From Dokdonella_A sp044227025 (lineage in GTDB: Bacteria; Pseudomonadota; Gammaproteobacteria; Xanthomonadales; Rhodanobacteraceae), in the NCBI RefSeq assembly GCF_044227025.1, contig NZ_JBGAFX010000003.1:248001-312000 (forward strand): a stretch of DNA of 64,000 bases. Reading direction: 5' to 3'. Each line of letters starts with the position of its first letter. Position 1 is the stretch's first letter. Below are positions 17,543-25,375 of this stretch, piece after piece. The notes beneath the pieces are model-generated. The model made no database searches. It had not been told where the DNA came from and saw nothing but the letters and a program-made list of their open reading frames with translations. Both the position numbers and the translations under genes were made by a program.

Positions 17543-18651
17543 ATCGCGCGCGTCGCGCGCGCCGACTCCGCCAGCGTGAATCGTTCCATCCAGCGACCAT
17601 GGCCGGCCGCGCCGAAACGCGCGCGCAGCGCCGGATCGCGCATGCGTTCGATCGTCGCCGCCAGGGCATCCGCGTGGCCCGGTTCGACCAGCAGGCCGGT
17701 ATCGCCGTCGACGACGACTTCACCGACGCCCGAACCGCGGATCGCGCTCGCGACCACCGGCAAGCGCGCGCGCATCGCTTCCAGCAGCACGAGGCCGAAC
17801 GCTTCGCCACGGTCCAGCGAAGGCAGCACGAACAGGTCGGCGCCGGCGTAGGCGCCGGCGAGCGTCGCGTCGTCGACGTCGCCGGCGAACGCGATGCGCG
17901 ACTCGATGCCCTCGCTCCTCGCCAGCGCGCGCAACTCGCGCGCGCATTCGCCATCGCCGACCAGCAGCAGGCTGGCGTCGGGTACGCGGGCAAGCGCCTT
18001 CAGCAGGACGTCGAATCCCTTGTAGCGGCCGAGACGACCGACCGCGAGCAGGCGCAGCCCGGAGGCCGGCCACAGATCCGGGCGCGCCGCGCCGGCTTCG
18101 ACCGCATCGATGCCCAGCGGGACGATGGCGACTTTTTCTTTCCAGCGTGCGAGCGCCTGGCTTGCGTGAAGATAGGACTGCGAGGTCGCGATGATCCAGT
18201 TCGCGCGCGCCAGCATCGCCTGCTCGAACGGACGATAGAACCGGTACGCGATCCGCAGGCGCCAGTCCGGTGCGTCCGGCGGCACATCGGCGTGCCAGTG
18301 CACGATCCATGGGAGCCGGCGCGCAGCGGGAAGCAGCAGTGCAAAGAAGATCGATGGATTGGGCAGGTGCAGATGGAGCAGGTCCGGCCGGAACTCGCGC
18401 ACTGCACGCGCGAGTTCGCGCGGAAAGCCGGGACCCAGCGGCGTATACAGCGGTGCGGCGAGGCAACCGACGCGCCGGACTTCGACGCCGTTGATGGAAT
18501 CGCGCGCATGCGCGCGGATGCCTGCGGGCTGGTGCACCAGCACGCAGGTTTGGTCGCCGTCGCGTACTGAAGCCTCCGCCAGCGCCTGGGTGTGGCGCTC
18601 GATTCCACCGCGCTGCGGTGCGTAGTACTTGCCGACATGCAGGATGCGCAT
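17500..18651 (-). CDS. GT4 family glycosyltransferase
   Basis: A 383-residue cytosolic or membrane-associated GT-B enzyme that likely transfers a sugar from a nucleotide-sugar donor. It starts MRILHVGKYYAPQRGGIERH, the glycine-rich N-terminal loop of GT4 enzymes. The C-terminal domain has LLAVGRLGRYKGFDVLLKAL and RGEAFGLVLLEAMRARLPVV, the E-x7-E donor-binding motif. It is the third gene of a minus-strand unit GT2 - DUF2304 - GT4, starting 14 bp after the DUF2304 stop. The longer frame upstream of 18651 overlaps the DUF2304 gene and is rejected. Confidence 0.9.
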   Translation of the reverse strand: MRILHVGKYYAPQRGGIERHTQALAEASVRDGDQTCVLVHQPAGIRAHARDSINGVEVRRVGCLAAPLYTPLGPGFPRELARAVREFRPDLLHLHLPNPSIFFALLLPAARRLPWIVHWHADVPPDAPDWRLRIAYRFYRPFEQAMLARANWIIATSQSYLHASQALARWKEKVAIVPLGIDAVEAGAARPDLWPASGLRLLAVGRLGRYKGFDVLLKALARVPDASLLLVGDGECARELRALARSEGIESRIAFAGDVDDATLAGAYAGADLFVLPSLDRGEAFGLVLLEAMRARLPVVASAIRGSGVGEVVVDGDTGLLVEPGHADALAATIERMRDPALRARFGAAGHGRWMERFTLAESARATRAIYSGLLSPGSAPTP

Positions 18652-18665
18652 GGACGCGCGGGCGC

Positions 18666-19043
18666 TCACTCGTCGTCGTCGGCAGGCTCGGTATCGGCCG
18701 AACCGCCAAGCCGCACGAGTTCCTGTTCGAGGATCGCGAGTTTCTGGGTCAGGCGGCGCAGACGCCGCTCCTGCTTCGAGCGGTCGATGTCGAGCTTGAG
18801 CAGTCGCAGCAGCACCAGCGACAGGCCGATGATGATCGGCAGCACCGGTGCGTAGAAGATTCCGGTCGCATGGCCGAGCCAGACCACCAGGCCCGGGAAA
18901 ACCCCGAGCACGAAGGTCGCCGCGGCAACGCCGAACCACCAGATCGCGTACGGGCCATGCAGGTGATCGCGACGGACCAGGAACAGGATCGCGCCGGCCA
19001 ACGCAACCCCGAGGATCGCCGAGGTAATCTGCCCGGTCAGCAT
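18666..19043 (-). CDS. DUF2304 family membrane protein
   Basis: A 125-residue protein with three hydrophobic helices (ITSAILGVALAGAILFLV, YAIWWFGVAAATFVLGVFPG, APVLPIIIGLSLVLLRLL) and a cytoplasmic coiled coil at the C-terminus (KQERRLRRLTQKLAILEQEL). DUF2304 proteins regularly accompany GT2 dolichol-phosphate-mannose-synthase-like enzymes and probably anchor or assist them at the membrane. Its start overlaps the GT2 stop by 7 bp, so the two are translationally coupled. ATG 19043 was chosen; earlier starts would extend deep into the GT2 frame. Confidence 0.85.
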   Translation of the reverse strand: MLTGQITSAILGVALAGAILFLVRRDHLHGPYAIWWFGVAAATFVLGVFPGLVVWLGHATGIFYAPVLPIIIGLSLVLLRLLKLDIDRSKQERRLRRLTQKLAILEQELVRLGGSADTEPADDDE

Positions 19044-19825
19044 GCCGCCGGCTCCCCACGCAATGCCTTGCGCCGACGCCGGCCCGCATCGATCTGCGCC
19101 ACGCACAGCACCGTCGTATGCAGCAGATAGCGTGCGACCACCGGCCACGACGCGAATACGCGCGAATGCCCGGTACTGCGCGGCAGCATCGGCACCTCGG
19201 TCTCTTCCATCCGCATGCCGTTCTTCGCGAGCAGCATCAATACGCCGACATCCTGATAGTCGAGCAGGCTGGCCTCCGGTCCGGCGAGGACTTCGATCGC
19301 GCTGGCGTCGTAAAGGCGCAGCCCGGAGGTGAAATCGCTCAGACCAAGCCCGCTCAGCGTGCGCAGATAGTGCCAGGCGATCCGCTTGGCGCGGCTGAGT
19401 CGACCAAAGCAGGTGCCGATGACGACGTTCGCGCCCGAGCGCTGCTGCGCTTCGAACAGGGCCGGCAAGGTCATCGGCTCGTGCTGGCCGTCGGCATCCA
19501 GCGTGATCACGCTGCGATAGCCATTGCGGCGCGCGTAGCGGACGCCCGCCTGCGTCGCGCCCCAGGCGCCGAGACCGAACGTCAGGCGCAGGGTCTGTGC
19601 GCCCGCCGTGCGCGCGACGGCGGTGGTATCGTCTGAACTCGCATCGTCAACCACCAGGACGGCGCAGCCGAGTGCGCTCCGTACCCCGGCAACGACCGCG
19701 CCAACCGTGGCGGCTTCGTCGCGGGCGGGGATGACCGCCAGGCAGTCGACGGCGGCAGGCGGTAGCGGGCAGGTGTCGGGCACGTAGGCGTTTGACGGGC
19801 GGAAGGGGAGCGCGATTCTGCGCAT
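19037..19825 (-). CDS. GT2 family glycosyltransferase (DPM1-like)
   Basis: A 262-residue GT-A enzyme without membrane helices. It shows VIPARDEAATVGAVV (nucleotide loop), VLVVDDASSDDT, and TLDADGQHEP, whose DAD motif binds metal and nucleotide sugar. This is the polyprenyl-phosphate glucosyl/mannosyltransferase type: it would load a sugar onto a lipid carrier for use by the GT39-like membrane enzyme at 16121. A run DFTSGLRLYDASAIEVL matches the DPM1-like conserved C-terminal block. It is the first gene of the minus-strand unit; its promoter should lie in the 381-bp gap shared with the plus-strand gene at 20207. Confidence 0.9.
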   Translation of the reverse strand: MRRIALPFRPSNAYVPDTCPLPPAAVDCLAVIPARDEAATVGAVVAGVRSALGCAVLVVDDASSDDTTAVARTAGAQTLRLTFGLGAWGATQAGVRYARRNGYRSVITLDADGQHEPMTLPALFEAQQRSGANVVIGTCFGRLSRAKRIAWHYLRTLSGLGLSDFTSGLRLYDASAIEVLAGPEASLLDYQDVGVLMLLAKNGMRMEETEVPMLPRSTGHSRVFASWPVVARYLLHTTVLCVAQIDAGRRRRKALRGEPAAC

Positions 19826-19991
19826 CGAACCGGATCAGGTCAACGCGCGGGCAGGAATACCTTGCTATATAGGGGCTTGCAGGAGAAGGAGCGAGCCGCG
19901 CAGGCGCTTGGGTGGCCCGCGCGTGATCATCCCGGTCGGCTTTGTGCGCATGTCGTGTCCGGTTCTCCTTCGCTCGTGCGTCATTGAGCAT

Positions 19992-20081
19992 CGTGGGCTG
20001 GAGGCAAACGCCGCTAGCCGGGGTCCGGGCCCCCCGTAATGGGGAGTCCGTCTCGAAACGGGAAGGTCGGCCGAGCCCACG
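19992..20081. other. Possible structured RNA element in the 19826-20206 gap
   Basis: The 381-bp gap between the divergent genes has no plausible ORF. CGTGGGCT (19992-19999) pairs perfectly with AGCCCACG (20074-20081). Inside lie GGC-AAAC-GCC (20003-20012), GCCG/CGGC (20017-20020 with 20068-20071), CCCC-GTAAT-GGGG (20032-20044), and CCGT-CTCGAA-ACGG (20048-20061). Together these form a closed multibranch fold of about 90 nt. It lies just before the promoter at 20093, so on the plus strand it would be outside the 20207 transcript unless transcription starts earlier. On the minus strand it could be in the GT2 5' leader. I could not match it to a known riboswitch. Confidence 0.4.
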
Positions 20082-20092
20082 TCCAATCCGTG

Positions 20093-20122
20093 TTGACATG
20101 GTGTTAAAGATTGCACTATTGT
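20093..20122 (+). promoter_or_regulatory. Sigma70-type promoter for the secreted-protein gene at 20207
   Basis: A perfect -35 TTGACA (20093-20098) is followed after 18 bp by TATTGT (20117-20122), a 4/6 match to the -10 box, in a locally AT-rich stretch. Transcription would start near 20129, giving a leader of about 78 nt that contains GGTTGACCAATTTAACCAATGG, a small imperfect repeat of ACCAAT. Confidence 0.65.
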
Positions 20123-20206
20123 CCGCGCGGATCGGGCTTGGTTGACCAATTTAACCAATGGGGACTGGGGCAAACGCTCCGCCCGAGACACTCTGGGAGA
20201 TATTCC

Positions 20207-20956
20207 ATGAATGCAAAGATGAAGGTTCTTTCGCTCGCCCTGGTTGGCCTTTGCGGTTATGCAGGCAGCGCTCTGGCGGTTTGCCCGGCTGGCCCGGCCG
20301 TCGCCGATGGTGGCGCGTGGACGAGCAAGGCGCAGCTGAGCGGTGGTACGGTCGCGATCGCGACGCCGGGCCTCGATGGCAGCGAGTGCAAGCTCAATGC
20401 GCAGCTTGGCAACTCGTTCGCCTCGCTGGCGACCGTGCTTGACGATACGCCGGCAAACGAGCCGCGGTATCGCTTTCAGTTTCTCATCAATGCCGACGCG
20501 ACCGGCACTTTCGGCCTGACCGACGCCGTCAGCGCGTTTTCGGCGAACGCCGCCGCTGCCGCGCACGGCCGCGTGCCGATCCTGCAGCTTGCGCTGGTTC
20601 CGGGTGCGGGCGGTGCGAAGCGCATCTCGTTCGTCGCCTCTTGCGCCGGCGGCGCGAGCTTCCGTTGCTCCGGCCAGACTGCTGACCTGCCGGCTGGCGT
20701 GAATCGCATCGAAGTCGATCTGACGATCGGTGCCTCGGGCACGCTCAAGTACTGGCTGAATGCTCCGGCCGGCACGACCGAGCCTGCGGCGACCGGTACG
20801 GTCGCAATCACCGGTGGCAACGCAGACTGGATCGGCGTCGACAAGGGCGTGCTGGGTCTCGGCGCACCGTCGCCGAGCTTCAAGAACACGCATAATGGTC
20901 AGCTCATCGGTTTCGACACGTTTGATTCGCGTCGTTCGACCTATATCGGCAGCTAA
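20207..20956 (+). CDS. Secreted beta-rich protein of unknown function
   Basis: A 249-residue exported protein. The start at 20207 follows GGGAGA and gives a Sec signal peptide MKVLSLALVGLCGYAGSALA (from Met5; MNAK precedes). The mature part is rich in G, A, S and T with alternating beta pattern, resembles a single sandwich domain, and has four cysteines (two near the N-terminus, C147 and C155 region as a likely disulfide). It ends GFDTFDSRRSTYIGS. I do not recognise the family. Strong promoter and strong signal peptide suggest an abundant extracellular or outer-surface protein. It is followed 31 bp later by another secreted gene, probably in one transcript. Confidence 0.8.
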   Translation: MNAKMKVLSLALVGLCGYAGSALAVCPAGPAVADGGAWTSKAQLSGGTVAIATPGLDGSECKLNAQLGNSFASLATVLDDTPANEPRYRFQFLINADATGTFGLTDAVSAFSANAAAAAHGRVPILQLALVPGAGGAKRISFVASCAGGASFRCSGQTADLPAGVNRIEVDLTIGASGTLKYWLNAPAGTTEPAATGTVAITGGNADWIGVDKGVLGLGAPSPSFKNTHNGQLIGFDTFDSRRSTYIGS

Positions 20957-20987
20957 TAATTCTGATTCACCTGATTGGAGTGACAAC

Positions 20988-21479
20988 ATGAAGAAACTCT
21001 GTCTCGGCCTGCTGATCGCGGGTGCTTTCACCTCGGGTGCCGCCATGGCGCAGACCTGCACGACCCCCGGCACTTGGACTCCCGATGCGGCGGGCACTCC
21101 CTCCGTGAGCTCGGATCTGTGCGCGGGCTCCGACTCGGTCGCGCTGTACTGCGATTTCCTCGACTCCGCGGGCAAGAACGACGCGGTGTGGCAGGTCACG
21201 TTCGCCGCCGGTTTCACGGCGACGCAGATCACCGTGACCGGTGGTGCGGCTGGCTTCAACCCGGTCATCTACATGTACACCGCGGCCTGCGCAACGGGCA
21301 GCGGCTGCGTGCAGTCGGGTGACTCGGGCAATCCGATTCCGCTGGCCGGCACCGCCGCGGGCTCGTACTTCCTTGCCGCTTCCGCTGCGTCGTCCGACGC
21401 GTCGGGCGCATGCGGTTCGGTGACCTTGGGCACCAACGGCACGTTCCCGGTTTCCCTGCAGAGCTTCACGGTCGGGTAA
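20988..21479 (+). CDS. Small secreted cysteine-rich protein, paralogue of the one at 23069
   Basis: A 163-residue protein with a signal peptide (MKKLCLGLLIAGAFTSGAAMAQ) and ribosome site GGAGTG. The mature chain starts TCTTPGTWTPDAAGTPS and has six cysteines. The middle, SVALYCDFLDSAGKNDAVWQ then GGAAGFNPVIYMYTAACATG, recalls a compact PPC-like (bacterial pre-peptidase C-terminal) sandwich, though without a clear family match. A strong terminator follows at 21501. A close paralogue lies 1.6 kb downstream at 23069, with identical stretches of up to about 20 residues. Function unknown; likely extracellular. Confidence 0.82.
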   Translation: MKKLCLGLLIAGAFTSGAAMAQTCTTPGTWTPDAAGTPSVSSDLCAGSDSVALYCDFLDSAGKNDAVWQVTFAAGFTATQITVTGGAAGFNPVIYMYTAACATGSGCVQSGDSGNPIPLAGTAAGSYFLAASAASSDASGACGSVTLGTNGTFPVSLQSFTVG

Positions 21480-21500
21480 TCCGGCTTCTTGATCGACCCG

Positions 21501-21534
21501 AAGACCCACCCGGCGACGGGTGGGTCTTTTTTTG
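21501..21534 (+). terminator. Strong Rho-independent terminator
   Basis: AAGACCCACCCG (21501-21512) pairs with CGGGTGGGTCTT (21517-21528) around a GCGA loop, and the stem ends in an uninterrupted T-run. It closes the 20207-21479 unit 21 bp after the stop. Confidence 0.95.
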
Positions 21535-21656
21535 CCTGCGCATCACCAAACCGCGCACGCGAGCCTGGCGTGCAGCAGCCTGCCGCAAGCGCCCGGAGTG
21601 GAACCTTCGCGCGGGAGCGCGGTCTGTTCCGGTCTGCAACGTCTGGGAATTTCAGC

Positions 21657-23057
21657 ATGGCCCTCCAGTTCCTACCCTTGCTCGCCTCGGCGGCAATTTC
21701 CGCATCTTCGCCTTCGCCGTCGCATCTTCAGATCAAGCGATGCGAATTCGACGAGGCCTACCAGTTCGGCGCGACAAGCTGCTCGCTGCAGCTGAGCAAT
21801 TCCGGCGACAAGCCCATCACGATCCAGAGCGCCATTGCAGCGGTACCGGGCGACAGCGTGGCCGGCATCCCGTTGGTGGTGCCGCCGCACGCCACGGTAT
21901 ACGCGCAGGCGCGCGTGAACTGGAACAACGAGCTCGGTCACGCGATCCGGTTGTTCCGCCTCGTCACCGACGAAGCAGGTCAGGAAAAACGCAACGCGGA
22001 AATCACCGGTTTCGTCGGCAGTGCGTTGGAAGACGGCAAGCCGAAACTCGATTTCGGCGTCGTCAACGTGCCCGGCGAGCCGGTCGAAAAGACCGTTGCC
22101 CTGTCCAGCCGAGAGGTCAGCGACTTCCGCATCGTGAAGATTCTCGCGGCACCTGCGTACATCGACGCACGCATAGGCGCCGACGGCAAGACGGTGGTCG
22201 CGCGAACGCGCTCCGAGCTGCCGTGGGGACTGCAAGAAGACGGCAAAATTCGCGTGGAGATCAACACACCGAACCAGCGCGAAGCCTGGGTGGCGGTGCG
22301 CATCGACGTCCACGGCGAGGTGGTTCCGGACGCGAATCCACTTTCCCTCGGCCTGATGCGCAAAGGCAACAAGAACGAATTCCTCGTGCGCCTGACCAGT
22401 CGCGACGGAAAGGATTTCGAAGTCGGCAAGGTGCATGCGGAACGCCTGCGTGGAAACGCAAGCGTCGAATCCTGCGTTCCCGCCCAGGCCGGTTGCCGAC
22501 TCGTGCGCTTTCACGTCGCCGAAGACCAGCCGACCGGCGCGATCGGTGACAGCATTCGGATCGAACTGCCCGGTCTGCAGCGTGAGCTGCCGGTCGTCGT
22601 GTGGGGAATGCTGGTCGGGCCTCATACCCAGGTGCGCGACCTCGGCGAGGAAATGCAGAAGGCGGCCGAAGCACAGGCCAAGCGCGGTGTCGCGCTCGAT
22701 TCTCCGGCGGCCCCGCGCAAGGGCGTCGACCTGAAGGAAGCACTGAGGGCCAATGTGGAAAAGGAAACCCCGGTGCCGCCGCCGGCAGGAAACGGCCCGC
22801 TGCTGAAATGGTCGGTGCTGCATGAATCGGCGATCCACGGCTACGCGATCTATCGAGCGGACTCGGAATCCGGGCCCTTCGTCCGCATCAACAAGGACAC
22901 GATAGCAACCACCGCCGTTGGCGAAGGCGGCGCGAGCTACCAATGGCGCGACAACACCGCGACCAGCGGCAAGACCTACTGGTACTATGTGGGCCTGCTG
23001 AACAAGGATGGCAGCAAGGGCAACCTCACGCCGCCGCAGAAGGCGGTCGCCAAATAG
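21657..23057 (+). CDS. Exported beta-sandwich protein with C-terminal fibronectin type III-like domain
   Basis: A 466-residue protein with a weak N-terminal signal (MALQFLPLLASAAISASS; the h-region is short). It contains repeated Ig-like beta domains, for example PKLDFGVVNVPGEPVEKTVA near 125, similar to DUF1573-type modules, and a second unit starting at NPLSLGLMRKGNKNEFLV. Residues about 370-390 form an Ala/Lys linker, and the last 90 residues look like a fibronectin type III domain (LKWSVLHESAIHGYAIYRAD ... YWYYVGLLNKDGS). No catalytic motif. It lies between the two paralogous secreted genes and is 11 bp upstream of the second; a structural or adhesive surface role is plausible. Confidence 0.75.
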   Translation: MALQFLPLLASAAISASSPSPSHLQIKRCEFDEAYQFGATSCSLQLSNSGDKPITIQSAIAAVPGDSVAGIPLVVPPHATVYAQARVNWNNELGHAIRLFRLVTDEAGQEKRNAEITGFVGSALEDGKPKLDFGVVNVPGEPVEKTVALSSREVSDFRIVKILAAPAYIDARIGADGKTVVARTRSELPWGLQEDGKIRVEINTPNQREAWVAVRIDVHGEVVPDANPLSLGLMRKGNKNEFLVRLTSRDGKDFEVGKVHAERLRGNASVESCVPAQAGCRLVRFHVAEDQPTGAIGDSIRIELPGLQRELPVVVWGMLVGPHTQVRDLGEEMQKAAEAQAKRGVALDSPAAPRKGVDLKEALRANVEKETPVPPPAGNGPLLKWSVLHESAIHGYAIYRADSESGPFVRINKDTIATTAVGEGGASYQWRDNTATSGKTYWYYVGLLNKDGSKGNLTPPQKAVAK

Positions 23058-23068
23058 GGTATGCACAA

Positions 23069-23563
23069 ATGAAACATGCAGCATTCGCAGTCATTGTGTT
23101 TGCGGGTTTCCTGGGCGCCGGCTCGGTAAATGCGCAAACGTGCGCGGCGCCGGGCGTGTGGACGCCGTCGCCAAGCGGGGCCCCCGCGCTGGTGATGGAT
23201 CTTTGCAGCGGGTCGGAATCGGTCGCGCTGTACTGCGATTTCCTCGATTCCGCGGGCAAGAATGATGCGGTATGGCAGCTGAGCTTTGCCGCCGGTTTTA
23301 CGGCCTCGCAGATCGCCGTGTCGGGTGGCGCTGCCGGATTCAATCCGGTCATCTATCTGTATTCGTCCACCTGTGCCAGCGGCAGTGGCTGCGTGGCGTC
23401 CGGGGATACGGCCAATCCGCTCCCCTTGGCCGGTGTATCACCCGGGTCCTATTTCCTCGCCGTGACGGCCGCGTCTGCCGATGCCTCCGGCGCATGTGGT
23501 GCTGTCATTCTGTCCACGAACGGCTATGTGCCGGTAAGCCTGCAGGCCTTTTCGATCGACTGA
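23069..23563 (+). CDS. Small secreted cysteine-rich protein, paralogue of the one at 20988
   Basis: A 164-residue protein with a signal peptide (MKHAAFAVIVFAGFLGAGSVNAQ). The mature sequence aligns without gaps over most of its length to the 20988 product: SVALYCDFLDSAGKNDAVWQ is identical, followed by AAGFNPVIYLYSSTCASGSG, and the last residues are VSLQAFSID against VSLQSFTVG. All six cysteines are kept. The signal peptides and 5' contexts differ. It starts 11 bp after the Ig/FnIII gene, so it belongs to that transcript, not the 20988 one. Function unknown; a local duplication around the Ig/FnIII gene is the simplest explanation. Confidence 0.82.
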   Translation: MKHAAFAVIVFAGFLGAGSVNAQTCAAPGVWTPSPSGAPALVMDLCSGSESVALYCDFLDSAGKNDAVWQLSFAAGFTASQIAVSGGAAGFNPVIYLYSSTCASGSGCVASGDTANPLPLAGVSPGSYFLAVTAASADASGACGAVILSTNGYVPVSLQAFSID

Positions 23564-23656
23564 TTCGATCTTGCATCGCTGCTTGCTTCGCCAATCGCCA
23601 GGTACGGAGGTTTCGCTGCCGGAAACGGCGTCGGAGCTCCGAACAGGCGGCGGGCC

Positions 23657-24376
23657 CTAACGTACGGCATCCAGTGCCGTGAGACCGCCTGAGCAGCGAA
23701 GCACGCTTCCTTGTTCGTACCAGTCGCCGAGGACCACGCGCTCGGCGTCGTCGCCGCCGAGGTCGATGGCATGGATCGCGGGTCGGTGGGTGTGTCCGTG
23801 GATCATCCTCCGCACGCCGTGCTGGCGAAGCTCCGACAGCACTTCTGCTGCGTTCACGTCGGTGATCGCGTCGCCGATCGAGCGCGTGTAGCGCTGGCTC
23901 TCCGCGCGCGCTTGCGCCGCAAATGCCTGGCGCTCGACCACTGGTCGCGCGAGGAACGCGCGCTGCCACGCCGGGTTGCGTGACTGCGCGCGGAATGCCT
24001 GATACGGCGCATCGTCCGTGCACAGCGTATCGCCGTGCATGAGCAGGATGCGTTCGCCTTCGATCTCGACGATGCTCGGATCCGGCAGCAGGGTCATGCG
24101 AGCGCGGCGTGCATAGGCGTCGCCGAGAAGGAAGTCGCGGTTGCCGTGGATGAAGAAGCAGGGCACGTTGCGCGCATGCAGCGACGCGAGTGCGGCTGCC
24201 ACCTGGTCAGCGGTCGCATCCGCCGCGTCGTCGCCGATCCACGCCTCGAACAGGTCGCCGATGATGTAGAGCGCGTTCGCCCGGGTCGCTTCCGAGTGCA
24301 CGAAGTCGACGAACAGCTGGCTGATGTGCGGCCGCGATGCGTCGAGATGCAGATCGGAAATGAACAGTGTGGTCAT
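23657..24376 (-). CDS. lpxH: UDP-2,3-diacylglucosamine hydrolase
   Basis: LpxH hydrolyses UDP-2,3-diacylglucosamine to lipid X, the fourth step of lipid A synthesis, at the inner membrane's cytoplasmic face. The 239-residue protein keeps all calcineurin-like metal ligands in order: SDLHLD near the start, GDLFEAWIGDD, GNRDFLLG, LLMHGDTLCTDD and GHTHRPAIH at the C-terminal side. Two-manganese chemistry is expected. It lies downstream of the cyclophilin gene, as is common in gammaproteobacteria (ppiB-lpxH). Confidence 0.95.
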   Translation of the reverse strand: MTTLFISDLHLDASRPHISQLFVDFVHSEATRANALYIIGDLFEAWIGDDAADATADQVAAALASLHARNVPCFFIHGNRDFLLGDAYARRARMTLLPDPSIVEIEGERILLMHGDTLCTDDAPYQAFRAQSRNPAWQRAFLARPVVERQAFAAQARAESQRYTRSIGDAITDVNAAEVLSELRQHGVRRMIHGHTHRPAIHAIDLGGDDAERVVLGDWYEQGSVLRCSGGLTALDAVR

Positions 24377-24427
24377 CAGGCAGCCGAGGTGACGGGGTCG
24401 GGATCGGGCCGGCGCGGCTTTCCGTAT

Positions 24428-24456
24428 CCGGCCCTCTCCCGTAGGAAGAGGGCCGG
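24428..24456 (-). terminator. Intergenic stem-loop between cyclophilin and lpxH
   Basis: CCGGCCCTCT (24428-24437) pairs perfectly with AGAGGGCCGG (24447-24456) around CCCGTAGGA. No T-run follows on either strand, so it may act as an attenuator, an mRNA 3' end protector, or a weak terminator for the cyclophilin transcript. Confidence 0.5.
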
Positions 24457-24469
24457 CGTCAACGATGAC

Positions 24470-25159
24470 TCAGGGCAGGATGCTCGCCTTTTCGATCAGA
24501 ACCGCGGTGGTCGGCACGTCGCTCGGGAACGGGCCCTGCGCGCCGGTCTGCACCGCGCGGATCTTGTCGACGACGTCGAGGCCGCTGACGACCTTGCCGA
24601 ACACGCAGTATCCGGGGTTCGCGTCGCCCGCGTAGTCGAGGCGCGGATTGTCGACGGTGTTGATGAAGAACTGCGCGGTCGCGGAATTCGGGTCGGCAGT
24701 GCGCGCCATTGCGAGCGTGCCACGCAGGTTGCTGAGGCCGTTCTTCGATTCATTGACGACTGGTGCGCGCGTCTTCTTCTGGCGCAGGTCGGGCGTGAAG
24801 CCGCCGCCCTGGATCATGAAGTTGGCGATCACGCGATGGAACACGGTGCCGTCATAGAAGCCGAGCTTGACGTAGGTGAGGAAGTTGTCGACCGACTTCG
24901 GCGCCTTGTCCGGGTACAGCTCGAGCGTGATGTCGCCGAGGCTGGTCTTGAGCAGCACTTTCGACGGTGCCGGTGCCTCGGTCGAAGTCGCTGCCTCGGC
25001 TTTCGCCTCGGCCTTGACGGGCGCTTTCGCGGCGGATTTTGCGGCGACAGCCTTGGTGGCGGCTTTCGCCGCCGGCTTGGCCGCCGGCGCAGCCGGCGCC
25101 TGGGCGAGCGCGAGCGCGGGCAGCATCAGGGCGAATGCGAGCAACAGGCGTCGGATCAT
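24470..25159 (-). CDS. Periplasmic cyclophilin-type peptidyl-prolyl isomerase
   Basis: A 229-residue exported cyclophilin. The start at 25159 gives a Sec signal (MIRRLLLAFALMLPALALAQ), then an Ala/Lys-rich linker of about 45 residues, then the cyclophilin domain: FYDGTVFHRVIANFMIQGGG, the FHR and MIQGG core of the active site, and MARTADPNSATAQFFIN. The length without linker matches short bacterial cyclophilins (PpiA/PpiB). It catalyses proline cis-trans isomerisation during folding of exported proteins. The low-complexity K/A linker is unusual and may bind the envelope. Confidence 0.9.
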   Translation of the reverse strand: MIRRLLLAFALMLPALALAQAPAAPAAKPAAKAATKAVAAKSAAKAPVKAEAKAEAATSTEAPAPSKVLLKTSLGDITLELYPDKAPKSVDNFLTYVKLGFYDGTVFHRVIANFMIQGGGFTPDLRQKKTRAPVVNESKNGLSNLRGTLAMARTADPNSATAQFFINTVDNPRLDYAGDANPGYCVFGKVVSGLDVVDKIRAVQTGAQGPFPSDVPTTAVLIEKASILP

Positions 25160-25375
25160 CGGTAAATCTCCACAGGGGGTCGGGAAGGCGAATGATAGGC
25201 GCTGCAATCCGGCGAGTCATTCGATGTGGGGAATGAGAGCCGAGGGAGATGGGTCGGGCCGAGTTCCCTGTGGAGCGATGTCCGCCGTCCGCGAACGCCC
25301 TTCTCGCAGCAGCGCACCCTGCGCGCGACCGCCACACCGAATCGCATCCCCATGCGTCGCCAGGTTCTGCCGGCC

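Noticed and set aside
19992..20081. A c-di-GMP-I (GEMM) riboswitch call for this element
   Set aside because: GGCAAAC and a TAGCCGGGGTCC stretch look superficially similar, but the conserved order of GGCAAACC, GNRA hairpin, GACGCAAAGCC and the tetraloop receptor is not present on either strand. Left as unassigned structure.
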